Source: MPNP01 sp963668325 (lineage in GTDB: Bacteria; Pseudomonadota; Alphaproteobacteria; Rhodobacterales; Rhodobacteraceae). Taken from it: a stretch of DNA of 64,000 bases. Below are positions 54,416 to 62,926 of the stretch, piece after piece. A program made the translations under genes and the position numbers. The first letter of the stretch is position 1. Every line of letters begins with the position of its first letter. The stretch covers positions 2,542,001 to 2,606,000 of the forward strand of contig OY764222.1 in assembly GCA_963668325.1 (NCBI GenBank), in the 5' to 3' direction. A model generated the notes under the pieces. The model was not told the origin of the DNA, did no database searches, and worked only from the letters and a program-made list of their open reading frames with translations.

Positions 54416-55225
54416 CTAAGCGCTGGGATGAAAAAATTGAACCATCGTTTTTGAGGGTTCAGAACACCCAGCATCCCCGACAACTCTTGCTGGTATGCCG
54501 GCGACTGTTTTACATTTGGGGACATCTTCCAGGACTACTGATCCAGCAGCTACCCTGGCACATTCACCAATATTGAGATTGCCAAGAATCTTGGCCCCTG
54601 CCCCAAGTAAAACCCCTTTACCTACTTTGGGATGACGGTCTCCATCCTCCTTGCCTGTACCACCCAAAGTCACAGAATGTAGCATGGAAACGTTGTTACC
54701 AACGACAGCTGTTTCTCCAATAACAATTGAATGGGCATGATCTATCAAAATACCATGCCCTATTACTGCTCCCGGATGAATATCCACCCCAAATACTTCT
54801 GAGGTTCGCATCTGGATAAAATAAGCCAAGTCCTTTCGATCATTTTTCCATAACCACCGTCCAATTCTATAACATTGCAAGGCTTGGAACCCTTTAAAAA
54901 ACAGGAGGGGTTGGTAAAATGTCTGGCAAGCTGGATCCCTGTCATATACTGCTATTATATCTGCCCTGGCGGCTCTTCCTATTTCAGGGTCCTTGTTCAA
55001 AGCTTCGTCGGCAATCTCTCGGAGAAGTTGTTCAGACATTTCAAGTGAGGCCATTTTAATGGAAAATCTGAAGGCCAGTGCTTTTTCCAATGACTCATGG
55101 TGCAGTACACCCGAGTAGATCATACCTGATAAAATAGGTTCCTTGGAAGTAATACTTTCGGCTTCATCTCGAAGACGAGTCCACACCGGATCAAGTTGTG
55201 CCAGCTTTTTTGATACCTCAGCCAT
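54416..55225 (-). CDS. cysE: serine O-acetyltransferase
   Basis: A 269-residue enzyme acetylating serine as the first step of cysteine synthesis. The N-terminal SATase helical domain (LDPVWTRLRDEAESIT) is followed by the left-handed beta-helix with catalytic HPGAVIGHGILIDHAHSIVIGE (His-Asp near 150-170) and GGTGKEDGDRHPKVG near 187. The C-terminal tail, which in many CysE proteins mediates cysteine feedback and binding to CysK, ends in ...MVQFFHPSA rather than the usual isoleucine. It is probably transcribed alone. Confidence 0.94.
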   Translation of the reverse strand: MAEVSKKLAQLDPVWTRLRDEAESITSKEPILSGMIYSGVLHHESLEKALAFRFSIKMASLEMSEQLLREIADEALNKDPEIGRAARADIIAVYDRDPACQTFYQPLLFFKGFQALQCYRIGRWLWKNDRKDLAYFIQMRTSEVFGVDIHPGAVIGHGILIDHAHSIVIGETAVVGNNVSMLHSVTLGGTGKEDGDRHPKVGKGVLLGAGAKILGNLNIGECARVAAGSVVLEDVPKCKTVAGIPARVVGDAGCSEPSKTMVQFFHPSA

Positions 55226-55354
55226 ATTGACTCCTAATAGGGAAAGTTAGCTTTCTGCTGTTTAAGATTAGTTACAAACTAAATTATTTCAATGGATTTT
55301 CATGTTCCATAGAGTTGGGATATTTATTCTGCTCAAAAAGGTGACAAAAGTTAG

Positions 55355-56497
55355 CTAATTGTTCAATTCTCGCCATGCCCTGACGTTTTTCCTGTGCTCG
55401 GCATAATTTTCAGCAAATGCGTGACCACCTTTTCCATTTGCAACAAAATAAAGAAAATTGGTTTCTTCTGGATTTAGAGCAGCATGGATAGATAAGCGTG
55501 AGGGATTGGAAATCGGAGTTGGTGGTAAACCTGGATGAAGGTATGTATTATATGGCGTATCTTTTTCCAATTCGCTTTGGCGAAGCCCCCTTCCCAATGT
55601 CCCTTTTCCTTCAGTAAGCCCATAAATAAGTGTTGGGTCCGTCTGCAGGCGCATCTTTTTTTCTAGTCGATTGGAGAATACCGAAGAAATTACTGTTTTT
55701 TCCTCGACCAAACCGGTTTCCTTTTCGATTATTGAAGCAAGAATCAAGGCCTCCCGAGGTGACCTCAATAGTGATTCCTTTGGCCTATTATTCCATTCTT
55801 CTTCCAGTATACGGGCCTGGCTTGATTCCATAAGGGCCACCAACTCTTGCCTATCGGCAGGATAATCAATCAGATAAGTATTTGGGGCCAACGAACCTTC
55901 ATCCGGGATGAAATCAATAATACCTTCAAAAAAAGGTGCATCCCTTAGGGAATTTACAATTTCCCAACTCGTCAGACCCTCAACAATCGTAATTGAAAGG
56001 AGAAATGGCTCATTGTCGTCCAGTATGGCTTGAATATCACGAGGAAGTACACCTTCATACTTTGAAGAGTGTATATCGATAAAAGTTCCCTTCAAAGGTG
56101 CTCTTTCCTTGACACGTATCAAATTTCCCTTGCCCGAAATAATCAATTTTATCGAATACTTGTAGAGACCAGGGGTAGCTTTGGTTATAATGGCTAGTAC
56201 TTCGGCCATGGATGCCTTTGCCGGGATTTCAAACAGGCCAAAATTCAACTGATTCTGCTTCTTTTCCAAATAGGTTCCAATCTGAAAAACGAGCTTGCTT
56301 GAAATGATCCCCTCCTGATGGAGGCTGTTGACAATCCCTCCCATGTGATCACCTTTTTCGATGCTGAAATATACAGCATTTTCTAAAGGTCCGGCGGAAT
56401 TAAACTTGCTCTTGGAATATATTAGAATTCCTGCACCAGCAACAGCTATAACCAGGAGAAGTGTAATTATCTCCGACGGAATTGCTCTAAAATTCAT
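55355..56497 (-). CDS. mltG: endolytic murein transglycosylase MltG
   Basis: A 380-residue inner-membrane lytic transglycosylase of the YceG family that cuts nascent glycan strands and sets their length. One N-terminal transmembrane helix (about 8-27), a LysM-like domain, then the YceG core. The catalytic glutamate is in ILASIIEKETG near 257, and the RLQTDPTLIYG, TPYNTYLHPGLPPTPISNPS motifs follow. It ends one base before fabF in transcription order (fabF then mltG), the standard alphaproteobacterial order. Confidence 0.94.
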   Translation of the reverse strand: MNFRAIPSEIITLLLVIAVAGAGILIYSKSKFNSAGPLENAVYFSIEKGDHMGGIVNSLHQEGIISSKLVFQIGTYLEKKQNQLNFGLFEIPAKASMAEVLAIITKATPGLYKYSIKLIISGKGNLIRVKERAPLKGTFIDIHSSKYEGVLPRDIQAILDDNEPFLLSITIVEGLTSWEIVNSLRDAPFFEGIIDFIPDEGSLAPNTYLIDYPADRQELVALMESSQARILEEEWNNRPKESLLRSPREALILASIIEKETGLVEEKTVISSVFSNRLEKKMRLQTDPTLIYGLTEGKGTLGRGLRQSELEKDTPYNTYLHPGLPPTPISNPSRLSIHAALNPEETNFLYFVANGKGGHAFAENYAEHRKNVRAWRELNN

Positions 56498-56498
56498 T

Positions 56499-57752
56499 TC
56501 AGAATTTTGAAAAGATCAGGGTTGCATTGGATCCACCAAAACCAAAGGAATTTGACATAACATGATTGACAGTCCTTTGTTTGGTAATGTGCGGTACTAA
56601 ATCGAAATCCTCGGTAACAACAGGATTATCCAGGTTGATTGTCGGGGGAACAACCTGATCCCTGATAGCAAGAATTGAAAAAATTGCTTCAACAGCACCG
56701 GCGGCACCAAGCAAATGACCAATTGAAGATTTGGTAGATGAAATAGAAACAGATTTCAATTTGGAACCAACCAACCTGTTAATTGCGGTTAATTCGATTG
56801 TGTCGGCCATAGTCGAGGTTCCATGGGCATTGATATAATCCAGATCAGCTCCTTTGATATGGGCTTTATCCAGTGCCATATGCATGGATCTCAAACCCCC
56901 GCTTCCATCCTCGGATGGTGCTGTTATGTGGTAAGCGTCTCCAGATAAACCATAACCTGTTAATTCGGCATAGATTTTTGCCCCTCTTTTTTTGGCATGT
57001 TCCAACTCTTCGAGCACAACAACACCCGCACCTTCACCCATAACAAAGCCATCTCTATCCTTGTCAAAGGGTCGACTTGCTTTTTCAGGCTGCTCAGACC
57101 ACCGGGTGGAGAGTGCCTTACAGGCATTAAACCCCGCTATACCTATTTCACATATGGGACTTTCAGCCCCACCTGCAATCATAACATCGGCTTCATCAGC
57201 CATGATGATTTTTGCAGCATCCCCTAAAGCATGGGCGCCGGTTGCACAAGCTGTAACTGTCGACTGATTTGGTCCCCTTAACGCATATCGAATGGAAACT
57301 TGTCCCGAAGCAAGATTTATTAGTGCCCCTGGAATAAAAAATGGTGAAACCCGTCGTGGTCCTTTTTCTTTCAATACCAGGGTCGTTTCAGCAATAGTTG
57401 ACAGCCCCCCAATACCAGATCCAATTATAACTCCAGCTCGGTATTGTTCCTCCTCGGTTTCAGGTCGCCATCCAGCATCTTCAATCGCCTGGTCCGTTGC
57501 AATTATGGAATATAGAATGAAATCATCAATTTTCCTTCTTTCCCGGAGGGGTAACCAATCATCCGGATTTAAACCATCAATTGGATCAGAAGAAATTTCA
57601 CATGCATAATTTGTTGTTAGGTGGGAAGCATCAAACCTGGTAATGGTTTTGCAAGCTCCTTGCCCATCCAACAATTTCTGCCAAGTCGCTTCTACCCCAC
57701 ATGCCAAGGGAGTTACTACCCCCAGCCCTGTTACTACGACTCTTCGTACCAC
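56499..57752 (-). CDS. fabF: beta-ketoacyl-ACP synthase II
   Basis: A 417-residue condensing enzyme extending acyl-ACP with malonyl-ACP. The catalytic triad is complete: C169 in TACATGAH, and the histidines in NAHGTSTMADTIE near 305 and SSIGHLLGAAGAVE near 342. The ending GFGGSNATLIF is typical. It is transcribed with mltG. The gap to the HisA-like gene upstream is 76 bases. In related genomes acpP directly precedes fabF; here the HisA-like gene sits between. Confidence 0.96.
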   Translation of the reverse strand: MVRRVVVTGLGVVTPLACGVEATWQKLLDGQGACKTITRFDASHLTTNYACEISSDPIDGLNPDDWLPLRERRKIDDFILYSIIATDQAIEDAGWRPETEEEQYRAGVIIGSGIGGLSTIAETTLVLKEKGPRRVSPFFIPGALINLASGQVSIRYALRGPNQSTVTACATGAHALGDAAKIIMADEADVMIAGGAESPICEIGIAGFNACKALSTRWSEQPEKASRPFDKDRDGFVMGEGAGVVVLEELEHAKKRGAKIYAELTGYGLSGDAYHITAPSEDGSGGLRSMHMALDKAHIKGADLDYINAHGTSTMADTIELTAINRLVGSKLKSVSISSTKSSIGHLLGAAGAVEAIFSILAIRDQVVPPTINLDNPVVTEDFDLVPHITKQRTVNHVMSNSFGFGGSNATLIFSKF

Positions 57753-57828
57753 TCTCTTTTACCTCTTTTTTATTATTGAATTGGATATTCTTCTTAAACC
57801 TTGGAGGAATGGAAATTGTCATTTACTA

Positions 57829-58539
57829 TCAGACAACATTTAGAATATCTTCTATTCCAAAAGTCTTGTTGTACAGGCCCGTTCCTACGATAGCACCCTC
57901 AACATTGGGGATTTTTGATAACCTCTTAATATCACTAACCTTCCTTACCACACCACTAGCAATTACCGGGCTACTAGATATTCCCGCTAGGTAGGTCAAT
58001 TGTTCAAGAGTACTCTTCAGATCGTCAATATTGGCATCAATATCGGTAATAATTATACCTGCCAGCGGAACTCTATAATAGGCTTTGATAAAGTCTTCCG
58101 GTTCAATTGGTCCTGATTCTTTCCAACCATGAATCATTACCTTTCCCTGCCATATATCCAAGGCAATTACAATTTGATCGGGATGTAATTTGGCAATTTC
58201 CTTGACCAAATTAGGGTTGACTACTGCCAAAGTTCCAATGACTATCCTCCCAGCACCCAAATCTACCCATTCGTCAACATGCAAGGCAGACCTGATCCCA
58301 CCCCCATATTGAACAGGGATACCAGCTTGTCGTATTATTTTGACTACCAGGTCCCTATTCTTATCTGAGCCGCTAATGGCATCAAAATCTGTAACATGCA
58401 TCCAGGAAGCTCCAGCATGTGAAAACTCCTTGGCCTTACTGACTGGATCAACATGCCACACGACGGGCCTTTCGGTATCGCCTCTTTCCAGGCTTACACA
58501 CATCCCGTCATTTATTTGAATCGTTGGGAATATCAACAT
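57829..58539 (-). CDS. HisA/HisF-like phosphate-binding TIM barrel with altered catalytic residue
   Basis: A 236-residue protein clearly homologous to HisA (phosphoribosyl-formimino-AICAR-phosphate isomerase): FPTIQINDGMCVSLERGD at the start, VQYGGGIRS near 77, IALDIWQGKVMIHGW near 127 and GAIVGTGLY near 216. The residue equal to the catalytic base Asp8 is glutamine (TIQIN instead of AIDL), and the DGT motif of the second phosphate side is absent (TDIDANIDD). The general-acid aspartate and phosphate loops remain. It lies between acpP and fabF, far from any his operon, so it probably has a different substrate. True function unknown. Confidence 0.75.
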   Translation of the reverse strand: MLIFPTIQINDGMCVSLERGDTERPVVWHVDPVSKAKEFSHAGASWMHVTDFDAISGSDKNRDLVVKIIRQAGIPVQYGGGIRSALHVDEWVDLGAGRIVIGTLAVVNPNLVKEIAKLHPDQIVIALDIWQGKVMIHGWKESGPIEPEDFIKAYYRVPLAGIIITDIDANIDDLKSTLEQLTYLAGISSSPVIASGVVRKVSDIKRLSKIPNVEGAIVGTGLYNKTFGIEDILNVV

Positions 58540-58646
58540 TTTTAATATCCTCGTTTAGAACAAGAAATAAACGCATCCCTCCCTATTCATTTCCTTGTCT
58601 CAAGAGATTAGAAATTTACCGCAAAATAAAATTATCTACCCCGAAC

Positions 58647-58883
58647 TTAGGACTGGGCTTTTTTGATAAAATTAACTGCATCTTCAAAAGTATTGATGCC
58701 TTCAGCATCCTCATCCTTGATTTCTACTTCGAATTCTTCCTCAAATGCCATTACCAGTTCAACAGTATCCAAACTGTCCGCTCCAAGATCCTGAATAAAT
58801 GAAGCCGAAGGAACTACCGCTTCCTCATCAACACCCAGGTGGTCTACAACTATTGCTCGAACGCGAGATTCTATATCATCCAT
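58647..58883 (-). CDS. acpP: acyl carrier protein
   Basis: A 78-residue acidic four-helix protein. The phosphopantetheine attachment serine is S37 in GADSLDTVELV. It carries acyl intermediates for FabD, FabG and FabF, all encoded around it. It starts with ATG 58883 and lies 177 bases after fabG; the AT-rich gap 58884-59060 should hold its own strong promoter, as acpP usually has. Confidence 0.97.
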   Translation of the reverse strand: MDDIESRVRAIVVDHLGVDEEAVVPSASFIQDLGADSLDTVELVMAFEEEFEVEIKDEDAEGINTFEDAVNFIKKAQS

Positions 58884-59060
58884 TTTTTACTCCTAATCAA
58901 CATAAATCCCAAATTGGCTCCTGCCATGTTTTAAAACCGAAAAAAATTTAGGAATCAATTAAATATTAAATATACAGGGAATATTCCAATCTTAATTTAA
59001 AAGCAGGATTAACCAAGGCTTTTGAATTTGGTCACAAATCCTGTAGTTAAACTACCCCTT

Positions 59061-59807
59061 CTATATCATAGCCAGCCCACCATTTACGTGCAAGGATTGA
59101 CCTGTAATATAAGAGGCTTGGTCGGAAGCCAAAAATATTGCTGGAAAGGAAATATCCTCTGGTTGACCCATTTTTTGCATGGGAATGTTATTCACAAGAA
59201 TATTTTTTCTATCCTCCGAAAGTTTGCTGGTCATTTCTGTCTCAATAAAACCCGGTGCAAGACAATTAACGGTGATTCCCCGATTGGCAACTTCTTGTGC
59301 CAGGGATTTCGAGAAACCAACCAAGCCCGCTTTGGCAGCGGCATAATTGGTTTGACCAGGGTTACCTGTCGAACCAACTACTGATGTGATATTGATGATC
59401 CTTCCCCATCTTTTTTTAAGCATATTCCGTAACAAACCCTTGGTTAGTGCCATCACAGCTTTCAGGTTAATATCTAAAACAGCCTGCCAATCTTGCTCAT
59501 CCATTCTGAGCAGCAATCCATCACGTGTTATACCTGCATTGTTTACCAGGATATCGATCCCGCCATCCAGTTCCGATACTTGGGCGATTAAACTCTTAAC
59601 ATCATCTGAGCTACCAAGGTTACAAGGAATAGGAATCATTTTACCTAATGAACCAAGTTCGGATTCAAGCTCGGTGAGTTTTTCAACCCTGGTTCCAGAG
59701 ATTACAACTTCTGCTCCTGCATCCAGCAAGGCTTTGGAAATTGCTTCCCCAATGCCACCAGTTGCTCCTGTAACCAATGCTCTTTTTTTACTCAAATCAA
59801 TTTTCAT
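59061..59807 (-). CDS. fabG: 3-oxoacyl-ACP reductase
   Basis: A 248-residue short-chain dehydrogenase reducing beta-ketoacyl-ACP with NADPH. The cofactor motif TGATGGIG is near 14, NNAG near 89, and the catalytic Ser-Tyr-Lys set lies in ITSVVGSTG, then YAAAKAG near 140-158. The LHVNGGLAMI ending is diagnostic for FabG. It starts 3 bases after fabD, so the two are co-transcribed. Confidence 0.96.
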   Translation of the reverse strand: MKIDLSKKRALVTGATGGIGEAISKALLDAGAEVVISGTRVEKLTELESELGSLGKMIPIPCNLGSSDDVKSLIAQVSELDGGIDILVNNAGITRDGLLLRMDEQDWQAVLDINLKAVMALTKGLLRNMLKKRWGRIINITSVVGSTGNPGQTNYAAAKAGLVGFSKSLAQEVANRGITVNCLAPGFIETEMTSKLSEDRKNILVNNIPMQKMGQPEDISFPAIFLASDQASYITGQSLHVNGGLAMI

Positions 59808-59810
59808 AAA

Positions 59811-60743
59811 TTACCTTTCCAGGACTGCTTTTGCTTGCGACGAATTACTAACTGGTACGCATTTGATATTTCTATCTATCCTTCGAAGCAAACCCGTTAA
59901 AACATTACCAGACCCAATTTCATAAGCATTTGATATCTGTTGCTGGGACAAATAGTTCATTGATTCATGCCATCTGACTGTGGAAACCACCTGCTTTACC
60001 AAATTGCTCCTTATCTCAGCAGAACTGGTTACTGGCTCGGCCGTTACATTGGAAATAATTGGTACAGATGGGTTTTTAATTGCAGTAGCATCAAGAGCTT
60101 CTTTCATCCTTGCCGCCGCAGGCTCCATCAGTTGGCAATGAAAGGGTGCTGATACAGCTAGTTCGACCACTCTTCTTGCTCCTCTTTCAGCCGCAATTTC
60201 TATGGCCTTGAGTACTGCACCTTTCTCTCCAGACACGACAATTTGTTTTGGGTCATTATCATTGGCTATATCACAAACACCTTTGCTAGAAGCCAGTTCG
60301 GTGATTTCCCTAACTGTATTTACGTCCAGCCCCAGAATGGCTGCCATTTTGCCTTCCCCAACCTTAACGGCCTGCTGCATTGCTTCGCCTCTTAACCGTA
60401 ACAACTTGGCCGTATCCTCAAGTGAAATAGAACCAGCAGCACAAAGGGCCGAATATTCACCCAAACTATGACCTGCCATAAATTTTATTGTGGAAACAGA
60501 AAAACCTTCGGATATGATAGCCTTGTAGGCAGCCATTGATGTGGCCATCAGGGCCGGTTGAACATTTCTGGTTAAGGTCAACTCTTCGATGTTTCCTTCC
60601 CAAATCAACTCTGAAAGTTTCTCCCCGAGAGTTTCATCCACCCTTTCAAAAACAGCCTTGGCTTCGGGATAATTTTCGGCAAAATCCTTTCCCATCCCTA
60701 CTGCCTGAGAACCTTGTCCAGGAAATAACAACACAGTTTGCAA
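59811..60743 (-). CDS. fabD: malonyl-CoA:ACP transacylase
   Basis: A 310-residue acyltransferase loading malonate onto ACP. Nucleophile GHSLGEYSA near 93, QPALMATS near 65 and the C-terminal-side catalytic histidine in SAPFHCQLM near 202. The start is taken as TTG 60743, with AAGGAG seven bases upstream; it gives MQTVLLFPGQGSQ, the normal N-terminus and the length of E. coli FabD. The frame open to 60764 would place the ribosome site inside the gene. First of the fabD-fabG-acpP series. Confidence 0.95.
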   Translation of the reverse strand: MQTVLLFPGQGSQAVGMGKDFAENYPEAKAVFERVDETLGEKLSELIWEGNIEELTLTRNVQPALMATSMAAYKAIISEGFSVSTIKFMAGHSLGEYSALCAAGSISLEDTAKLLRLRGEAMQQAVKVGEGKMAAILGLDVNTVREITELASSKGVCDIANDNDPKQIVVSGEKGAVLKAIEIAAERGARRVVELAVSAPFHCQLMEPAAARMKEALDATAIKNPSVPIISNVTAEPVTSSAEIRSNLVKQVVSTVRWHESMNYLSQQQISNAYEIGSGNVLTGLLRRIDRNIKCVPVSNSSQAKAVLER

Positions 60744-60821
60744 TATTTTTCTCCTTAAATCCAACCCAACCCCTTTTTGAGTGTTGTAAATCTTTACCCC
60801 AATACCACTTTAAAGAAAACT

Positions 60822-60889
60822 AAGTTGGATTGAATCCGTTGGGAATTCAACCCAAGGGATTCCAACTTGTAAATTAGTACCTAATTTAC
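60822..60889. promoter_or_regulatory. two adjacent long hairpins between fabD and rpsF
   Basis: AAGTTGG (60822-60828) pairs with CCAACTT (60862-60868); inside it AATCC/GGATT and TTGGG/CCCAA continue the stem. Immediately after, GTAAATTAG (60869-60877) pairs perfectly with CTAATTTAC (60881-60889) around a 3-base loop. They lie between divergent promoters. They may be leader structures of rpsF or insulating elements; no U-run follows either. Confidence 0.45.
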
Positions 60890-60892
60890 TAG

Positions 60893-60945
60893 ATTGTAGC
60901 GTTCCGAAGCTCAGTGGCATTAGAGGTCTGGATTCGGAAGAATAA
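60893..60945 (+). promoter_or_regulatory. putative S6:S18 autoregulatory leader of rpsF
   Basis: TTCCGAA (60902-60908) pairs with TTCGGAA (60933-60939) just upstream of rpsF. The strand carries TGTAGCG and then TAGAGGTCTGGA and GGAAGAATA, strikingly like the 16S rRNA h23 stretch TGTAGCG with TAGAGATCTGGA and GGAATA. rpsF leaders elsewhere are known to bind the S6:S18 complex by mimicking its 16S site. Confidence 0.5.
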
Positions 60946-60968
60946 AGAAATTTCTATTGAGGTTGTAA

Positions 60969-61301
60969 ATGGCCCTATACGAACAGGTTTGTATTGCTAG
61001 ACAAGAGCTTTCAAGCAACCAAGTCGAAAGACTCTCGGAGGATATTGAAGGTATCCTCTCTGATAATGGTGGATCAGTCTTGTATAAAGAATACTGGGGT
61101 GCCCGAAAACTTGCTTATGCAATTAAAAAGAACCGTAGGGGACACTATTTGTTTTTCCGACTTGATTCTCCACCTGAAGCGGTAATTGAATTAGAAAGAA
61201 GATTGCGCTTAAATGAAGACATACTTCGCTATCTGACCACCAAAGTTGATCAGCACTCGGAGAATCCGACACCAGTAATGAATACAAAACAAACTGCTTA
61301 A
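60969..61301 (+). CDS. rpsF: 30S ribosomal protein S6
   Basis: A 110-residue bS6 with the family opening MALYEQVCIARQELS, the central NGGSVLYKEYWGARKLAYAIKK and the LRLNEDILRYLTTKV segment. It forms a heterodimer with S18 on the platform of the small subunit. GAGG lies before the ATG. First gene of rpsF-rpsR-rplI; the structured leader upstream suggests feedback by S6:S18. Confidence 0.97.
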   Translation: MALYEQVCIARQELSSNQVERLSEDIEGILSDNGGSVLYKEYWGARKLAYAIKKNRRGHYLFFRLDSPPEAVIELERRLRLNEDILRYLTTKVDQHSENPTPVMNTKQTA

Positions 61302-61326
61302 ATTTAGATTTGAAGGAAGTTAAATT

Positions 61327-61554
61327 ATGATGAGGCAAAATTATTTTCAGCGGAAAAGAGTTTGCCCCTTTTCAAGCGATAATTCCCCTGAAATTGATTA
61401 TAAGGATGTTAAGTTGCTTCGGAAATTTTTGACCGAGCATGGAAAAATTATTCCCCGAAGGATTTCGGCGGTTTCATCTGGGAAACAAAGGGAACTAGCA
61501 CGAGCGGTAAAAAGAGCCCGTTTTATTGCCCTGTTGCCATATAGTGCAAAATAG
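61327..61554 (+). CDS. rpsR: 30S ribosomal protein S18
   Basis: A 75-residue bS18: FQRKRVCPFSS near the N-terminus, IDYKDVKLLRKFLTEHGKI in the middle and the conserved end REQ-type segment KQRELARAVKRARFIALLPY. It has one N-terminal cysteine and no C4 zinc set, the C-minus form. It binds S6 and 16S rRNA. It is spaced 25 bases from rpsF and 11 from rplI. Confidence 0.97.
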   Translation: MMRQNYFQRKRVCPFSSDNSPEIDYKDVKLLRKFLTEHGKIIPRRISAVSSGKQRELARAVKRARFIALLPYSAK

Positions 61555-61565
61555 GATTTGGAATA

Positions 61566-62138
61566 ATGGAACTTATTCTACTGGAAAAAGTGAACAATTT
61601 GGGGTTGATGGGTGACCAGGTTAAGGTCAAACCCGGTTTTGCCAGAAATTACCTTCTGCCACAAAAGAAAGCGTTAAAGAATACTGAGGAAAATCGAAAG
61701 TATTTTGAGGACACAAAAGTAGAAATTGAAGCAAGAAACCTGGAACTTCGTAATGAAGCGCAGGCCGTTTCAGAGAAAATTGACGGCCAAGAGTTCATTG
61801 TAATTCGGTCCGCCTCTGAAACTGGTTCTCTATACGGTTCTGTATCCAAGCGAGATATTGCCACAGCCGCTACCGAAGGTGGCTTGTCCATTGATCGGAG
61901 GCAGATTGAGCTCAATCGCCCCTTCAAGGAAATAGGCATCTACCAAGTAAAGGTAAATTTACATCCTGAAGTGGAAACAAGCATCTTCATAAATATTGCC
62001 AGAACTCTTGAAGAGGCAGAAGTACAAGCGAATGCTGGGGAAGAATCTTCCCCCTCGGAAGAGGTAGTCGAGCAGCCCGAGGATAGTGAAACGGAAATAA
62101 CTGCCGCTCCAGCCGAGCAGGACGAAAGCAAGGAATAA
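61566..62138 (+). CDS. rplI: 50S ribosomal protein L9
   Basis: A 190-residue bL9: N-domain MELILLEKVNNLGLMGDQVKVKPGF with GFARNYLLPQKKAL, long connecting helix, then the C-domain (KRDIATAATEGGLSIDRRQIELNRPFKEIGIYQVKV). About 40 extra acidic residues at the C-terminus (rich in Glu/Ser/Pro) exceed the 149 of E. coli L9; acidic L9 tails are common in alphaproteobacteria. Last gene of the operon. Confidence 0.96.
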   Translation: MELILLEKVNNLGLMGDQVKVKPGFARNYLLPQKKALKNTEENRKYFEDTKVEIEARNLELRNEAQAVSEKIDGQEFIVIRSASETGSLYGSVSKRDIATAATEGGLSIDRRQIELNRPFKEIGIYQVKVNLHPEVETSIFINIARTLEEAEVQANAGEESSPSEEVVEQPEDSETEITAAPAEQDESKE

Positions 62139-62167
62139 TATTAAAATCCGGTTACTTAGGTCCTTTC

Positions 62168-62926
62168 TTAAAATTTCCTTATACCAATTCCAGCATCTTC
62201 CAATGTTTGTTTAATTTGGGAAGCAATGTTGACTGCCGCAGGGCTATCACCATGAACACAGATCGATTCAGGCCTGATGGGAATCACTTTACCATCAATT
62301 GATGTAAGTCTGTTATTGCGAACAGCATTCAACATATTTTCAGCACAGCGGGTTGGGTCTAGTATCATAGCTCCCTTTTTGGTCCTACTCACCAAAGTTC
62401 CATCATTATTGTAAGATCTATCAGCAAAAATTTCCTTCACATGGGGAATTCTTAATTCCTCAGCTGCAACCTGTTGCTTTGTACCAGCAATAACCAGTAT
62501 TTTTAATTCCGATGAGATTTCCATTACAGCAGCAAAAAGGGACTTTGCCAATTCAACATCCCTTGAAGACATATTACCCAAAGCACCATGGAATTTAACG
62601 TGTCTGACCTTGGCTCCCAGGGTTTTTGCGATGGCTTGCAGGGCCCCGATCTGATAGGTTGCTTCAGCCCTTAATTCCTCAATATCATACCCCTGTATTT
62701 CCCGCCTTCCAAAGCCTACCAAATCACGGAATCCGGGATGGGCACCAATTCCAACATCATTAGCAACACATGAAAGACAGGTTTTCTTCATTTGTAATGG
62801 GTCACCGGCATGAAACCCACAAGCTACGTTTGCTGATGAGACAATTTGTAGAATTTCTTCATCCAAGCCCTTTTTCCAAGGGCCAAAACTTTCCCCCAAA
62901 TCAGAATTTAGATCAATCGTTGTCAT
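62168..62926 (-). CDS. pxpA: 5-oxoprolinase subunit A (LamB/YcsF family)
   Basis: A 252-residue protein with TIDLNSDLGESFGPW, ANVACGFHAGDP near 34, GAHPGFRDLVGFGRREI near 58, HVKFHGALGN near 107 and SICVHGDSPAAV near 222, the hallmarks of PxpA. With PxpB and PxpC it forms the ATP-dependent prokaryotic 5-oxoprolinase, which clears spontaneously formed 5-oxoproline to glutamate. It overlaps pxpC by 14 bases. It converges on rplI with a 29-base gap. Confidence 0.94.
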   Translation of the reverse strand: MTTIDLNSDLGESFGPWKKGLDEEILQIVSSANVACGFHAGDPLQMKKTCLSCVANDVGIGAHPGFRDLVGFGRREIQGYDIEELRAEATYQIGALQAIAKTLGAKVRHVKFHGALGNMSSRDVELAKSLFAAVMEISSELKILVIAGTKQQVAAEELRIPHVKEIFADRSYNNDGTLVSRTKKGAMILDPTRCAENMLNAVRNNRLTSIDGKVIPIRPESICVHGDSPAAVNIASQIKQTLEDAGIGIRKF

